A DNA stretch of 64,000 nucleotides from Burkholderiales bacterium. Lineage in GTDB: Bacteria > Pseudomonadota > Gammaproteobacteria > Burkholderiales > Burkholderiaceae_C. The DNA lies in NCBI GenBank assembly GCA_016213205.1, contig JACRAZ010000102.1, positions 31,170 to 95,169 of the forward strand, in the 5' to 3' direction. Under the pieces are notes generated by a model that saw only the letters and a list, made by a program, of their open reading frames with translations, was not told where the DNA came from and did not search any database. Of this stretch, positions 19,987 through 28,052 are shown piece after piece. Positions within the stretch are counted from its first letter, which is position 1, and every line of letters begins with the position of its first letter. The translations under genes and the position numbers were made by a program.

Positions 19987-20928
19987 ATGAAGAACGTGAC
20001 GCTGCGCCAGCTGCGCATCTTTGCGGCGGCCGCGCGGCACCTGAACTTCGCCCGCGCAGCGGCGGAGCTGCACCTCACGCCGCCGGCCGTCTCCATGCAG
20101 ATCAAGGAGCTGGAAACCGAGGTGGGCCTGCCGCTGTTCGACCGCGAGGGGCGCCAGGTCTCGCTCACCACCACCGGCGAATACTTCCTGGCCCATGCGC
20201 GGCGGGTGCTCTCGGCGCTGAAAGATGCCGAGGACACGGTGGCGCGCTTCCGCGGCCTGCAGGGCGGCGAGCTGGTGGTGGGGCTGGTGAGCACCGCGCA
20301 GTACTTCCTGCCGGGGCTGCTGGCGCGCTTTCGGGCCGAGCACCCGGACGTGCGGGTGCGCCTGCGCCTGGGCAACCGCGAGCAGCTGGTGGCGCTGATG
20401 CAGGCCAACGAGGTGGACCTCGGCATCATGGGCCGGCCGCCGCGCGAGATCCACACCCGCGCCGAGCCGTTTGCGCGCAACCCGCTGGTGCTGGTGACGC
20501 ACCCCGAGCACCCCTTCGCCCGCATGGACCACGTGAGCGCGCTGGCCCTGGCGCGTGAGCCCCTGATCGTGCGCGAAACCGGCTCCGGCACCCGGGCGGC
20601 GCTGCAGGAGTTCATGGCCGAGAAACGCATGGAGCTGAACCCGGCGATGGAGCTGGCCAGCAACGAAGCCATCAAGCAGGCGGTGATGGCCGGGCTGGGC
20701 GTGAGCCTGCTGTCGCTGCACACGCTGCACCTGGAGCGGCGCCTGGGCCTGGTGGCGCTGCCGGAAGTGGAGGGCCTGCCGGTGATGCGGCGCTGGCAGA
20801 TCGTGAACACCGCGTCGAAGATGCTCTCGCCGGCGGCGGAGGCCTTCCGCTACTTCATGCTGGAGGAGGGCGAGCGGCACCTGATGGCGCTGGACGCCGC
20901 CGCCAGCGAAGCCACCGATCCGGTGTAG
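19987..20928 (+). CDS. cbbR: CbbR, LysR-type activator of the Calvin-cycle operon
   Basis: A 313-residue LysR regulator. Residues 1-60 hold the winged HTH (LRQLRIFAAAARHLNFARAAAELHLTPPAVSMQIKEL; the PAVSMQIK recognition helix is typical of CbbR), and the rest is a periplasmic-binding-protein-like effector domain (GLVSTAQYFLPGLLARF). In other autotrophs it responds to metabolites such as RuBP or NADPH and activates cbb genes; divergence from cbbL supports this role here. Confidence 0.93.
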   Translation: MKNVTLRQLRIFAAAARHLNFARAAAELHLTPPAVSMQIKELETEVGLPLFDREGRQVSLTTTGEYFLAHARRVLSALKDAEDTVARFRGLQGGELVVGLVSTAQYFLPGLLARFRAEHPDVRVRLRLGNREQLVALMQANEVDLGIMGRPPREIHTRAEPFARNPLVLVTHPEHPFARMDHVSALALAREPLIVRETGSGTRAALQEFMAEKRMELNPAMELASNEAIKQAVMAGLGVSLLSLHTLHLERRLGLVALPEVEGLPVMRRWQIVNTASKMLSPAAEAFRYFMLEEGERHLMALDAAASEATDPV

Positions 20929-21020
20929 GCGTGGTGTGCCCGCGCAAGGCCTCAGGGATAACACCGGCGCGACACGCCTTGACGGGCCGTGGCCCTGGTT
21001 GAACACTCGTGGCACGAATA

Positions 21021-21049
21021 TCAGAACAAATGTTCTGAATAGCAGAACA
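21021..21049. promoter_or_regulatory. palindromic operator candidate before the 3-hydroxyacyl-CoA dehydrogenase gene
   Basis: TCAGAACA (21021-21028), two bases, then TGTTCTGA (21031-21038) form a perfect 8-bp-arm palindrome, and a third half-site CAGAACA follows at 21043-21049, 20 bases before the ATG. This is a typical repressor-binding arrangement (TetR- or GntR-size). The regulator is not identifiable here; none of the adjacent genes is an obvious candidate except divergently unrelated cbbR. Confidence 0.5.
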
Positions 21050-21068
21050 CCAGGCCCGCCTTCGCACC

Positions 21069-22412
21069 ATGCAAGACATCCCTCGCAGCGCGTTCGCCGC
21101 ACCCGGCCCCGAGCTTGAAGCCCAGGCGCGCCAGCACCTGCGGGGCGCTGAAGCGGCCGCGGCCGAGATCAGCTTTGCGGGCGGCGTGCCGGCACCGCGG
21201 CCCGTGCAGCGCGTGGGCGTGGTGGGCGGCGGCACCATGGGCACCGGCATCGCGATGACCTTTGCCAACGCCGGGCTGCCGGTCACGTTGGTGGAGGCGA
21301 ACGCGCCCGCGCTCGAGAAGGCGCTGGCCACCATCGGCCGCCAGTACGCGGCCACTGCGGCCAAGGGCAAGCTCAGCTCGGTCCAGGTGGAGCAGCGCCT
21401 GGCCCTGATCGACGGCAGCACCGAGATGGCCGCGCTGGCCGGCTGCGACCTGCTGATCGAGGCGGTGTTCGAGGACATGGCCGTCAAGCGCACGGTGTTC
21501 GAGCAGCTCGACCGCATCGCCCGGCCCGGCGCCATCCTGGCCAGCAACACCTCGCGGCTGGACGTGAACGCCATCGCGCAGATGACTTCGCGCCCGGCAG
21601 ATGTGCTGGGCCTGCACTTCTTCAGCCCGGCGCATGTGATGCGCCTGCTGGAGGTGGTGCGCGGCGCGGCCACTGCGCCCGATGTGCTGCTCACCGCCAT
21701 GCGCCTGGCCCAGCGTGTGGGCAAGGTGCCGGTGATGGTGGGCGTGTGCGATGGCTTCGTCGGCAACCGCATGGTCAGCCCCTACACGCGCGAGGCGCAT
21801 TTCCTGCTGGAAGAGGGCGCCTCGCCGCAGCAGGTGGACCAGGCACTGGAACGCTTCGGCATGGCAATGGGCCCGCTGCGCATGGGCGACATGGCCGGGC
21901 TGGACATCAGCTGGGCCGCACGCAAGCGCCAGGCCGCCACGCGCGACCCCGCCCTGCGCTACTGCCGCGTGGCCGACCGGCTGTGCGAGGCCGGCCGCCT
22001 GGGCCAGAAGACGGGCAGCGGCTTCTACCGCTACGAGGCGGGCAGCCGCACACCGCTGCCGGACCCGGCGGTGGACGCCATCGTCGAGCAGTGCGCCAGC
22101 GAGTCCGGCATCCAGCGCCGCGCCATCAGCGATGACGAGATCGTCGAACGCTGCATCTACGCGCTGGTGAACGAAGGCGCGCGCATCCTGGCCGAGGGCA
22201 TCGCGGCGCGGGCCGGCGACATCGACGTCATCTACGTCAACGGCTACAGCTTCCCGGCCGCGCGCGGCGGCCCGATGTTCTTTGCCGACACCGTGGGCCT
22301 GGCGCCGGTGCTGCTGCGCATCCAGCATTTCCATCGCCAGCACGGCGCGCTGTGGGCACCGGCCCCGCTGCTGGCCGAGCGGGTGAGCGCAGGCCGGCGC
22401 CTGTGCGAATGA
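21069..22412 (+). CDS. 3-hydroxyacyl-CoA dehydrogenase (stand-alone, FadB/FadJ-type C-terminal half)
   Basis: A 447-residue NAD-dependent dehydrogenase. The N-terminal 45 residues look like the linker that in FadB/FadJ joins the enoyl-CoA hydratase to this domain. They are followed by the NAD-binding VGVVGGGTMGTGIAMTF, the substrate region ASNTSRLDVNAIA and LGLHFFSPAHVMRLLEVV with the catalytic His-Glu pair, and the tandem C-terminal domain. The hydratase half is absent, so it must work with a separate hydratase. A palindromic operator lies just upstream. Confidence 0.88.
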   Translation: MQDIPRSAFAAPGPELEAQARQHLRGAEAAAAEISFAGGVPAPRPVQRVGVVGGGTMGTGIAMTFANAGLPVTLVEANAPALEKALATIGRQYAATAAKGKLSSVQVEQRLALIDGSTEMAALAGCDLLIEAVFEDMAVKRTVFEQLDRIARPGAILASNTSRLDVNAIAQMTSRPADVLGLHFFSPAHVMRLLEVVRGAATAPDVLLTAMRLAQRVGKVPVMVGVCDGFVGNRMVSPYTREAHFLLEEGASPQQVDQALERFGMAMGPLRMGDMAGLDISWAARKRQAATRDPALRYCRVADRLCEAGRLGQKTGSGFYRYEAGSRTPLPDPAVDAIVEQCASESGIQRRAISDDEIVERCIYALVNEGARILAEGIAARAGDIDVIYVNGYSFPAARGGPMFFADTVGLAPVLLRIQHFHRQHGALWAPAPLLAERVSAGRRLCE

Positions 22413-22416
22413 CAAC

Positions 22417-22471
22417 GGGCCGTCGAAACGGCCCGGGGTGCTGGACTCAGGGGCCGTCGGGGTGACGGCCC
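22417..22471. terminator. two hairpins between convergent genes
   Basis: GGGCCGT/ACGGCCC (22417-22434, 4-base loop) and GGGCCGTC/GACGGCCC (22451-22471) are two perfect stems between the convergent dehydrogenase and ETF-QO genes. Neither has a T-run, so they may act as weak or Rho-assisted terminators or simply stabilise the 3' ends. Confidence 0.4.
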
Positions 22472-22478
22472 GTCACGT

Positions 22479-24170
22479 TCACATGCCGGCGTAGTTCGGC
22501 CCGCCGCCGCCCTCGGGCGTGACCCAGACGATGTTCTGCGACGGGTCCTTGATGTCGCAGGTCTTGCAGTGCACGCAGTTGGCCGCGTTGATCTGCAGCT
22601 GGTCCTGGCCGTTGGCGTCCTGGATGAACTCGTACACCCCGGCCGGGCAGTAGCGGCCTTCGGGGCCGGCGTACTTGGCCAGGTTCAGCTTCACCGGCAC
22701 GCTGGCATCCTTGAGCGTCAGGTGCGCGGGCTGGTTTTCCTCGTGGTTGGTGTTGCTCATGAACACCGAGGACAGCCGGTCGAAGGTGAGCACGTTGTCC
22801 GGTTTCGGGTACTCGATCGGCTGGCACTCGCTGGCCGGCTTCAGGTAGGTGTGGTCGGCGGCCTTGGCATGCAGCGTCCAGGGCGGGAACTTCACGCCCA
22901 GCTTGGGCAGCACCAGCTGCTCGATGCCGGTCATCAGGTTGCCGATGAGTTTGCCGTGCAGCTTGTACCAGAGCTTGAAGTTCTTGGTGCGCTGCAGCTC
23001 GGGGTAGAGCCAGCTCTGCTCGAAGGCGGCCGGGTAGGCCGTGAGCTCGTCCTGCGCGCGGCCGGCCACGATGGCTTCGTAGGCCGCCTCGGCGGCCAGC
23101 ATGCCGGTCTTGATGGCCGAATGGCTGCCCTTGATGCGTGATGAATTGAGGAAGCCCGCGTCGCAGCCGATCAGCGCGCCGCCCGGGAACACCAGCTTGG
23201 GCAAGGAGTAGATGCCGCCGTTGTTGATGGCGCGTGCGCCGTAGCCGATGCGCTTGCCGCCCTCGATGTGCTGGCGCACGGTGGGGTGCGTCTTCCAGCG
23301 CTGCATCTCCTCGAACGGGCTCATGTAGGGGTTCTTGTAGTCCAGCCCGATCACGAAGCCCAGCGTGACCTTGTTGCCCTCCTGGTGGTAGAGGAAGCCG
23401 CCGCCGAAGGTGTCGTCCTCGATCGGCCAGCCGGCGGTGTGCAGCACGTGGCCCGGCTTGGCCTTGTCGGCCGGCACTTCCCACAGCTCCTTGACGCCGA
23501 TGGCGAAGCTTTGCGGGTCTTTTCCGGCATCGAGCTTGTACTTGGCGATCACCTGCTTGCCCAGGTGGCCGCGCGCACCCTCGGCGAAGATGGTGTACTT
23601 GCCCAGCAGCTCCATGCCGAGCTGGAAGTTCTCGGTCGGCTCGCCGTCCTTGCCCAGGCCCATGTGGCCGGTGGCCACGCCCTTGACGCGGCCCTTGTCG
23701 TCGTACAGCACCTCGGCGGCGGTGAAGCCGGGGAACACCTCGACGCCCAGCGCCTCGGCCTGCTCGCCCAGCCACTTGACCAGCGAGCCCAGGCTGATGA
23801 CGTAGTTGCCATGGTTGTGGAAGCACTCGGGCACCGCGTAGGGCGGGGTGGTGGCGGCCGCGCCATCACCACGCAGGAACACGACCAGATCGTCGGTGAC
23901 GGGCTGGTTCAGCGGCGCGCCCTTGTCCTTCCAGTCGGGGATCAGCTCGTTCAGCGCGATCGGGTCGAACACCGTGCCGGCGAGGATGTGCGCGCCGGGC
24001 TCCGAGCCCTTCTCGAGCACCACGACCGAGAGTTCCTTGCCCGCGGCATTGGCCAGCTGCTTCAGGCGGATGGCCGTGGACATGCCGCCCGGGCCGCCGC
24101 CGACGATCACCACGTCGTATTCCATGGCCTCGCGGGGGCCGAATTGGTCGAGGAGCTCCTGAGGGGTCAT
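22479..24170 (-). CDS. electron-transfer flavoprotein-ubiquinone oxidoreductase
   Basis: A 563-residue FAD and [4Fe-4S] protein that passes electrons from reduced ETF (fed by acyl-CoA dehydrogenases) to ubiquinone at the inner membrane. The FAD-binding VVIVGGGPGGMSTAIRLKQL lies near residue 20, the quinone-binding central part contains GYGARAINNGGIYSLPKLVFPGGALIGCDAGFLN in pieces, and the C-terminal cluster ligands are CPAGVYEF plus CVHCKTCDIKDPSQNI. The start at 24170 (MTPQELLDQF) is preferred to open frame upstream. It fits the neighbouring beta-oxidation gene. Confidence 0.94.
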   Translation of the reverse strand: MTPQELLDQFGPREAMEYDVVIVGGGPGGMSTAIRLKQLANAAGKELSVVVLEKGSEPGAHILAGTVFDPIALNELIPDWKDKGAPLNQPVTDDLVVFLRGDGAAATTPPYAVPECFHNHGNYVISLGSLVKWLGEQAEALGVEVFPGFTAAEVLYDDKGRVKGVATGHMGLGKDGEPTENFQLGMELLGKYTIFAEGARGHLGKQVIAKYKLDAGKDPQSFAIGVKELWEVPADKAKPGHVLHTAGWPIEDDTFGGGFLYHQEGNKVTLGFVIGLDYKNPYMSPFEEMQRWKTHPTVRQHIEGGKRIGYGARAINNGGIYSLPKLVFPGGALIGCDAGFLNSSRIKGSHSAIKTGMLAAEAAYEAIVAGRAQDELTAYPAAFEQSWLYPELQRTKNFKLWYKLHGKLIGNLMTGIEQLVLPKLGVKFPPWTLHAKAADHTYLKPASECQPIEYPKPDNVLTFDRLSSVFMSNTNHEENQPAHLTLKDASVPVKLNLAKYAGPEGRYCPAGVYEFIQDANGQDQLQINAANCVHCKTCDIKDPSQNIVWVTPEGGGGPNYAGM

Positions 24171-24362
24171 GGCTTGAATGTCCAGGCTGGAATGGGGCGG
24201 AATTCTACGCGGCGGCGATCGAAAATCGAACGACCGTGCTTTTCGTGAATTGGCCTCCATGGTGCCCATCCCGAAGGCCGCTGACTGTCGCACGCGGGTC
24301 AAACGCGGCGCCGGAGCAGCGTGCTATCGTCTTCGCACGACTGCCAGAACACCGACAACACC

Positions 24363-25145
24363 ATGAGCTACAGCATTGATCTCTCCGGCCGCGTGGCCTT
24401 CGTCACCGGTGCCTCCAGCGGCCTGGGCGCGCAGTTCGCCCGCACCTTGAGCCATGCCGGCGCCGGCGTGGTACTGGCCGCCCGCCGCATCGAGCGGCTC
24501 AAGACCTTGCGCGCCGAGCTCGAATCCGAAGGCGGCGACGCGCACGTGGTCGAGCTCGACGTGACCGACCCCGACAGCATCAAATCCGCCGTCGCCCACG
24601 CCGAAACCGAGATGGGCACGATCGACATCCTGGTCAACAACTCCGGTGTCAGCACCACCCAGAAGCTGGTGGACGTGACACCCGAGGACTACGACTACGT
24701 GATGGACACCAACACCCGCGGCGCCTTCTTCGTGGCGCAGGAAGTGGCCAAGCGCATGATCGCCCGCTCGCGCGGGGCGGCACCGGGCACCTTCACCGGC
24801 GGGCGCATCGTCAACGTGGCCTCGATGGCCGGGCTGAAGGTGCTGAGCCAGATCGGCGTCTACGCCATGAGCAAGGCCGCGGTGATCCACATGACCCGCG
24901 CGATGGCGCTCGAATGGGGCAAGTTCGGCATCAACGTGAACGCACTGTGCCCGGGCTACATCGACACCGAGATCAACCACCACCACTGGCAGACCGAGGC
25001 CGGCCAGAAGCTCATCAGCATGCTGCCACGCAAGCGCGTGGGCGAGCCCAAGGACCTGGATGTGGCGCTGATGATGCTGTGCGCCAACGAGAGCCGGTTC
25101 ATCAATGGCGCGGTGCTGTCGGCCGACGACGGCTTCGGCGCGTAA
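24363..25145 (+). CDS. short-chain dehydrogenase/reductase (SDR)
   Basis: A 260-residue classical SDR: TGASSGLG cofactor loop, NNSGVS, catalytic Ser in VASMAG and YAMSKAA with the Tyr-x3-Lys pair. It ends DDGFGA. NAD(P)-dependent oxidation or reduction of an unknown hydroxy or keto substrate; FabG-like in size. It starts 192 bases from the divergent ETF-QO gene and is followed nine bases later by the yceH-like gene. Confidence 0.9.
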   Translation: MSYSIDLSGRVAFVTGASSGLGAQFARTLSHAGAGVVLAARRIERLKTLRAELESEGGDAHVVELDVTDPDSIKSAVAHAETEMGTIDILVNNSGVSTTQKLVDVTPEDYDYVMDTNTRGAFFVAQEVAKRMIARSRGAAPGTFTGGRIVNVASMAGLKVLSQIGVYAMSKAAVIHMTRAMALEWGKFGINVNALCPGYIDTEINHHHWQTEAGQKLISMLPRKRVGEPKDLDVALMMLCANESRFINGAVLSADDGFGA

Positions 25146-25153
25146 GCCCGGCC

Positions 25154-25816
25154 ATGCGAGCACTGACCCCGGTGGAGGCGCGCGTTCTCGGCGTGCTGGT
25201 GGAGAAGCAGGCCACGGTGCCGGACACCTACCCGCTGTCGCTCAATGCGCTGGTGGCCGGCTGCAACCAGAAGACCGCGCGCGATCCGGTGATGAACCTG
25301 AGCGAATCGGACGTGCTGGCCGCGATCGACGGGCTCAAGAGCCTGAGCCTGGTGTTCGAGGGCAGCAGCAGCCGTGTCACCCGCTACGAGCACAACCTGG
25401 CGCGTGGCTTCACGGTGCCCAGCCAGGCGGCGGCACTGCTGGCGGTGCTGATGCTGCGCGGCCCGCAGACGGCGGCCGAGCTGCGCGCCAACAGCGAACG
25501 CCTGCACCGCTTTGCCGACATCTCCTCGGTCGAGGGCTTTCTGAACGAGCTGGCCGAGCGCTTCCCGCCGCGGGCGGTGCTGCTGCCGCGTGCCCCCGGC
25601 GCGCGCGAGGCCCGCTGGGCCCACATGCTCTGCGGCGAGGTGCTGATGCCTGCGGGCGGCGCTGCCGTCGCCAGTGGGTCCGACGAGGACCGCATCACCG
25701 TGGGCGAGCTGGTGGCGCTGAAGGCCGAGCTGGCGCGCCAGTCCGACGAGTTGGCGTCGCTGCGCGCCCTGGTGCAGCGCATGGCCACCGAGCTGGGCAT
25801 CGACCCGGCGGCCTGA
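25154..25816 (+). CDS. YceH/DUF480 family protein
   Basis: A 220-residue protein starting MRALTPVEARVLGVLVEKQATVPDTYPLSLNAL, the diagnostic opening of the UPF0502/YceH family, which has two winged-helix-like domains. GCNQKTARDPVM and LRGPQTAAELRANSERLH are family segments. The function is not established. It probably shares a transcript with the SDR gene. Confidence 0.9.
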   Translation: MRALTPVEARVLGVLVEKQATVPDTYPLSLNALVAGCNQKTARDPVMNLSESDVLAAIDGLKSLSLVFEGSSSRVTRYEHNLARGFTVPSQAAALLAVLMLRGPQTAAELRANSERLHRFADISSVEGFLNELAERFPPRAVLLPRAPGAREARWAHMLCGEVLMPAGGAAVASGSDEDRITVGELVALKAELARQSDELASLRALVQRMATELGIDPAA

Positions 25817-25978
25817 TGCGTCACGCGCCCCACGGCCCGGCTTTGCATGCCGGGCCGCTTGGCTGCGGCCGGGGCCTGGCGGCCCCTTCACATCGCTGCG
25901 CGATGTGAGCCTGCGCCGCAGCGCAGCGCGCTGTCGCCAGGCGCATGCCGGTCCGCAGGGACTGGCTTGTGTCCGGGC

Positions 25979-26545
25979 TCAGCCCGACAGCAACTTGTTC
26001 ACCAGCTCCGGCGTTGTGGCCGCACCCACCTTGCGCATCAGCCGGGCGCGGTAGACATCCACCGTGCGCGGGCTGATGCCCAGCTGCTTGCCGATCTGCT
26101 TGCTGGTGAGCCCCTCGATCAGCAAGGCGGCGATCTCGCGCTCGCGGGCGGTGAACTCCACCTTCAGCTTGCGGCGCGCCGACAGGTCTTCGAAGGCCCA
26201 GATGCCCGCCGCGTGCGGCGCCTTCGGGTCCAGCGCGCGGCCGCTCACGTGGCACCAGAACAGCTCGCCCCGCGCCGGGCCGTCCACCCGCTTCATCACG
26301 CGCTCGTCGGCATAGCGGCCTTTTGCGTCCAGGCTGGCGACGATGCGTTCGCCGGTGCGCTGGAACTCGTCGGCCGTGGGGTACAGCACCTCGAAGGAGC
26401 GGCCGATCAACTGCTCGCGATGCGCACCGAAGATGGCCAGCACCTCGCGGTTGCAGTCGACGATCTGCCGCTCGCGCGAGAGGATCAGCCCGATCGGCGC
26501 CTGGTCGAAGGCGATGCGGTAGTCCAGCTCGATCGATGCGGCCAT
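25979..26545 (-). CDS. PAS-LuxR transcriptional regulator
   Basis: A 188-residue regulator. Residues about 8-125 form a PAS domain (FDQAPIGLILSRERQIVDCNREVLAIFG), and residues about 130-188 a LuxR-type HTH (FTAREREIAALLIEGLTSKQIGKQLGISPRTVDVYRARLMRKV). Similar small PAS-LuxR proteins are commonly divergent from CoA-transferase or alcohol/ketone oxidation genes. It is divergent from the CoA-transferase operon with a dyad between, so that operon is the likely target. The signal is unknown. Confidence 0.88.
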   Translation of the reverse strand: MAASIELDYRIAFDQAPIGLILSRERQIVDCNREVLAIFGAHREQLIGRSFEVLYPTADEFQRTGERIVASLDAKGRYADERVMKRVDGPARGELFWCHVSGRALDPKAPHAAGIWAFEDLSARRKLKVEFTAREREIAALLIEGLTSKQIGKQLGISPRTVDVYRARLMRKVGAATTPELVNKLLSG

Positions 26546-26590
26546 GTGGAGTTTCGAAAGGGGCTGATGGGGGCAGTGTTTAGGCGATCT

Positions 26591-26619
26591 TACTTAACCC
26601 CTACGTACGGGCTTAAGTA
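26591..26619. promoter_or_regulatory. dyad operator between PAS-LuxR gene and CoA-transferase operon
   Basis: TACTTAA, one base, CCC on the left and GGG, one base, TTAAGTA on the right enclose a central TACGTA. The 29-bp element lies 39 bases before the scoA-type ATG. Its size and symmetry fit a LuxR-family HTH dimer site, and the divergent PAS-LuxR protein is the obvious candidate. The -35 region of either promoter is not clear. Confidence 0.5.
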
Positions 26620-26657
26620 GTACGCTTCGCGCTCTGCGAACCCTGCGAGAGCCCCGC

Positions 26658-27371
26658 ATGAACAAGATCTACCCGAGCGCAGCCGCCGCGCTGCAAGGCA
26701 TCGTGCACGATGGCCAGTTGCTCGCCGTCGGCGGCTTCGGCCTGTGCGGCATTCCCGAGGCCCTGATCGACGCGCTGCAGGCCAGCGGCGTGAAGGGCCT
26801 GACCGTGATCTCGAACAACGCCGGGGTGGATGGCTTCGGCCTCGGCAAGCTGCTCGAGACGCGCCAGATCAAGAAGATGATCTCCAGCTACGTGGGCGAG
26901 AACAAGGAGTTCGAGCGCCAGTACCTGGCCGGCGAGCTGGAGCTGGAATTCACGCCCCAGGGCACGCTGGCCGAGAAGCTGCGCGCCGGCGGCGCCGGCA
27001 TCCCGGCCTTCTTCACCCGCACCGGCGTGGGCACGCTGGTGGCCGAGGGCAAGGAAACCCGTGAGTTCGACGGCCACACCTACGTGATGGAGCGTGCGCT
27101 GGTGCCCGACGTGTCACTGGTCAAGGCCTGGAAGGCCGACAAGAGCGGCAACCTGCTGTTCCGCCGCACCGCGCGCAACTTCAACCCGGCCGCGGCGATG
27201 GCCGGCAAGATCACCGTGGTGGAAGTGGAAGAGATCGTCGAGACCGGCAGCTTCGACCCCGACAGCGTGCACCTGCCCGGCATCTACGTGCACCGCCTCG
27301 TGCTGAACGCCACCCCCGAGAAGCGCATCGAGAAGCGCACGATCACCGAAAAAGCAAAGGCAGGAGTCTGA
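26658..27371 (+). CDS. scoA: 3-oxoacid CoA-transferase subunit A
   Basis: A 237-residue family I CoA-transferase alpha subunit: GGFGLCGIPEALIDAL, NNAGVDGFGLGKLL, GKETREFDGHTYVMERAL. With the B subunit it moves CoA from succinyl-CoA to a 3-oxoacid such as acetoacetate, opening ketone-body or poly-hydroxybutyrate carbon for use. It starts downstream of a dyad element and ends two bases before scoB. Confidence 0.93.
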   Translation: MNKIYPSAAAALQGIVHDGQLLAVGGFGLCGIPEALIDALQASGVKGLTVISNNAGVDGFGLGKLLETRQIKKMISSYVGENKEFERQYLAGELELEFTPQGTLAEKLRAGGAGIPAFFTRTGVGTLVAEGKETREFDGHTYVMERALVPDVSLVKAWKADKSGNLLFRRTARNFNPAAAMAGKITVVEVEEIVETGSFDPDSVHLPGIYVHRLVLNATPEKRIEKRTITEKAKAGV

Positions 27372-27373
27372 CC

Positions 27374-28012
27374 ATGGCCTGGACCCACGACGAGATGGCC
27401 GCCCGCGCGGCCAAGGAACTGCAGGACGGCTACTACGTGAACCTGGGCATCGGCCTGCCGACGCTGGTGGCCAACTTCGTGGCGCCCGACATCGAGGTGT
27501 GGCTGCAAAGCGAGAACGGCATGCTGGGCATCGGCCCGTTCCCCACCGAGGACGAGGTGGACGCCGACCTCATCAACGCCGGCAAGCAGACGGTGACCAC
27601 CATCCCCGGCTCGTCGATCTTCGGCAGCCACGACAGCTTCGCGATGATCCGCGGCGGCAAGATCAACCTCTCGATCCTGGGCGCGATGCAGGTCAGCGAG
27701 AAGGGCGACCTGGCCAACTGGATGATCCCGGGCAAGATGGTCAAGGGCATGGGCGGCGCGATGGACCTGGTGGGCGGCGTCAAGAGCGTGGTGGTGCTGA
27801 TGGAGCACGTGGCCCGCAAGAAGGACGGCGGCTTCGACCTGAAGATCCTGCCGCAGTGCACGCTGCCGCTCACCGGCGTGGGCGTGGTCGACCGCATCAT
27901 CACCGACCTGGCGGTGCTGGACATCACGCCGCACGGGCTGAAGGTGGTCGAGATGGCGCCCGGCGTCACGCGGGACGAGCTGCAATCGAAGACCGGCGTG
28001 CCGCTGCAGTGA
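27374..28012 (+). CDS. scoB: 3-oxoacid CoA-transferase subunit B
   Basis: A 212-residue beta subunit with the catalytic glutamate in SENGMLGIGPFP and the GGIxLxILGAMQV-type segment here read as GGKINLSILGAMQVSEKGDLANWMIPG in two parts. It forms the active heterodimer or tetramer with the preceding subunit. The two-base spacing suggests equal translation. Confidence 0.94.
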   Translation: MAWTHDEMAARAAKELQDGYYVNLGIGLPTLVANFVAPDIEVWLQSENGMLGIGPFPTEDEVDADLINAGKQTVTTIPGSSIFGSHDSFAMIRGGKINLSILGAMQVSEKGDLANWMIPGKMVKGMGGAMDLVGGVKSVVVLMEHVARKKDGGFDLKILPQCTLPLTGVGVVDRIITDLAVLDITPHGLKVVEMAPGVTRDELQSKTGVPLQ

Positions 28013-28052
28013 GACGGCCGGGCGGCGCCCGCGTGGCGCCGCTGTTGCGGCC

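Noticed and set aside
21069..22412. The dehydrogenase as a truncated pseudogene of FadJ
   Set aside because: The dehydrogenase domains are complete, the start is preceded by an operator, and there is no hydratase remnant upstream.
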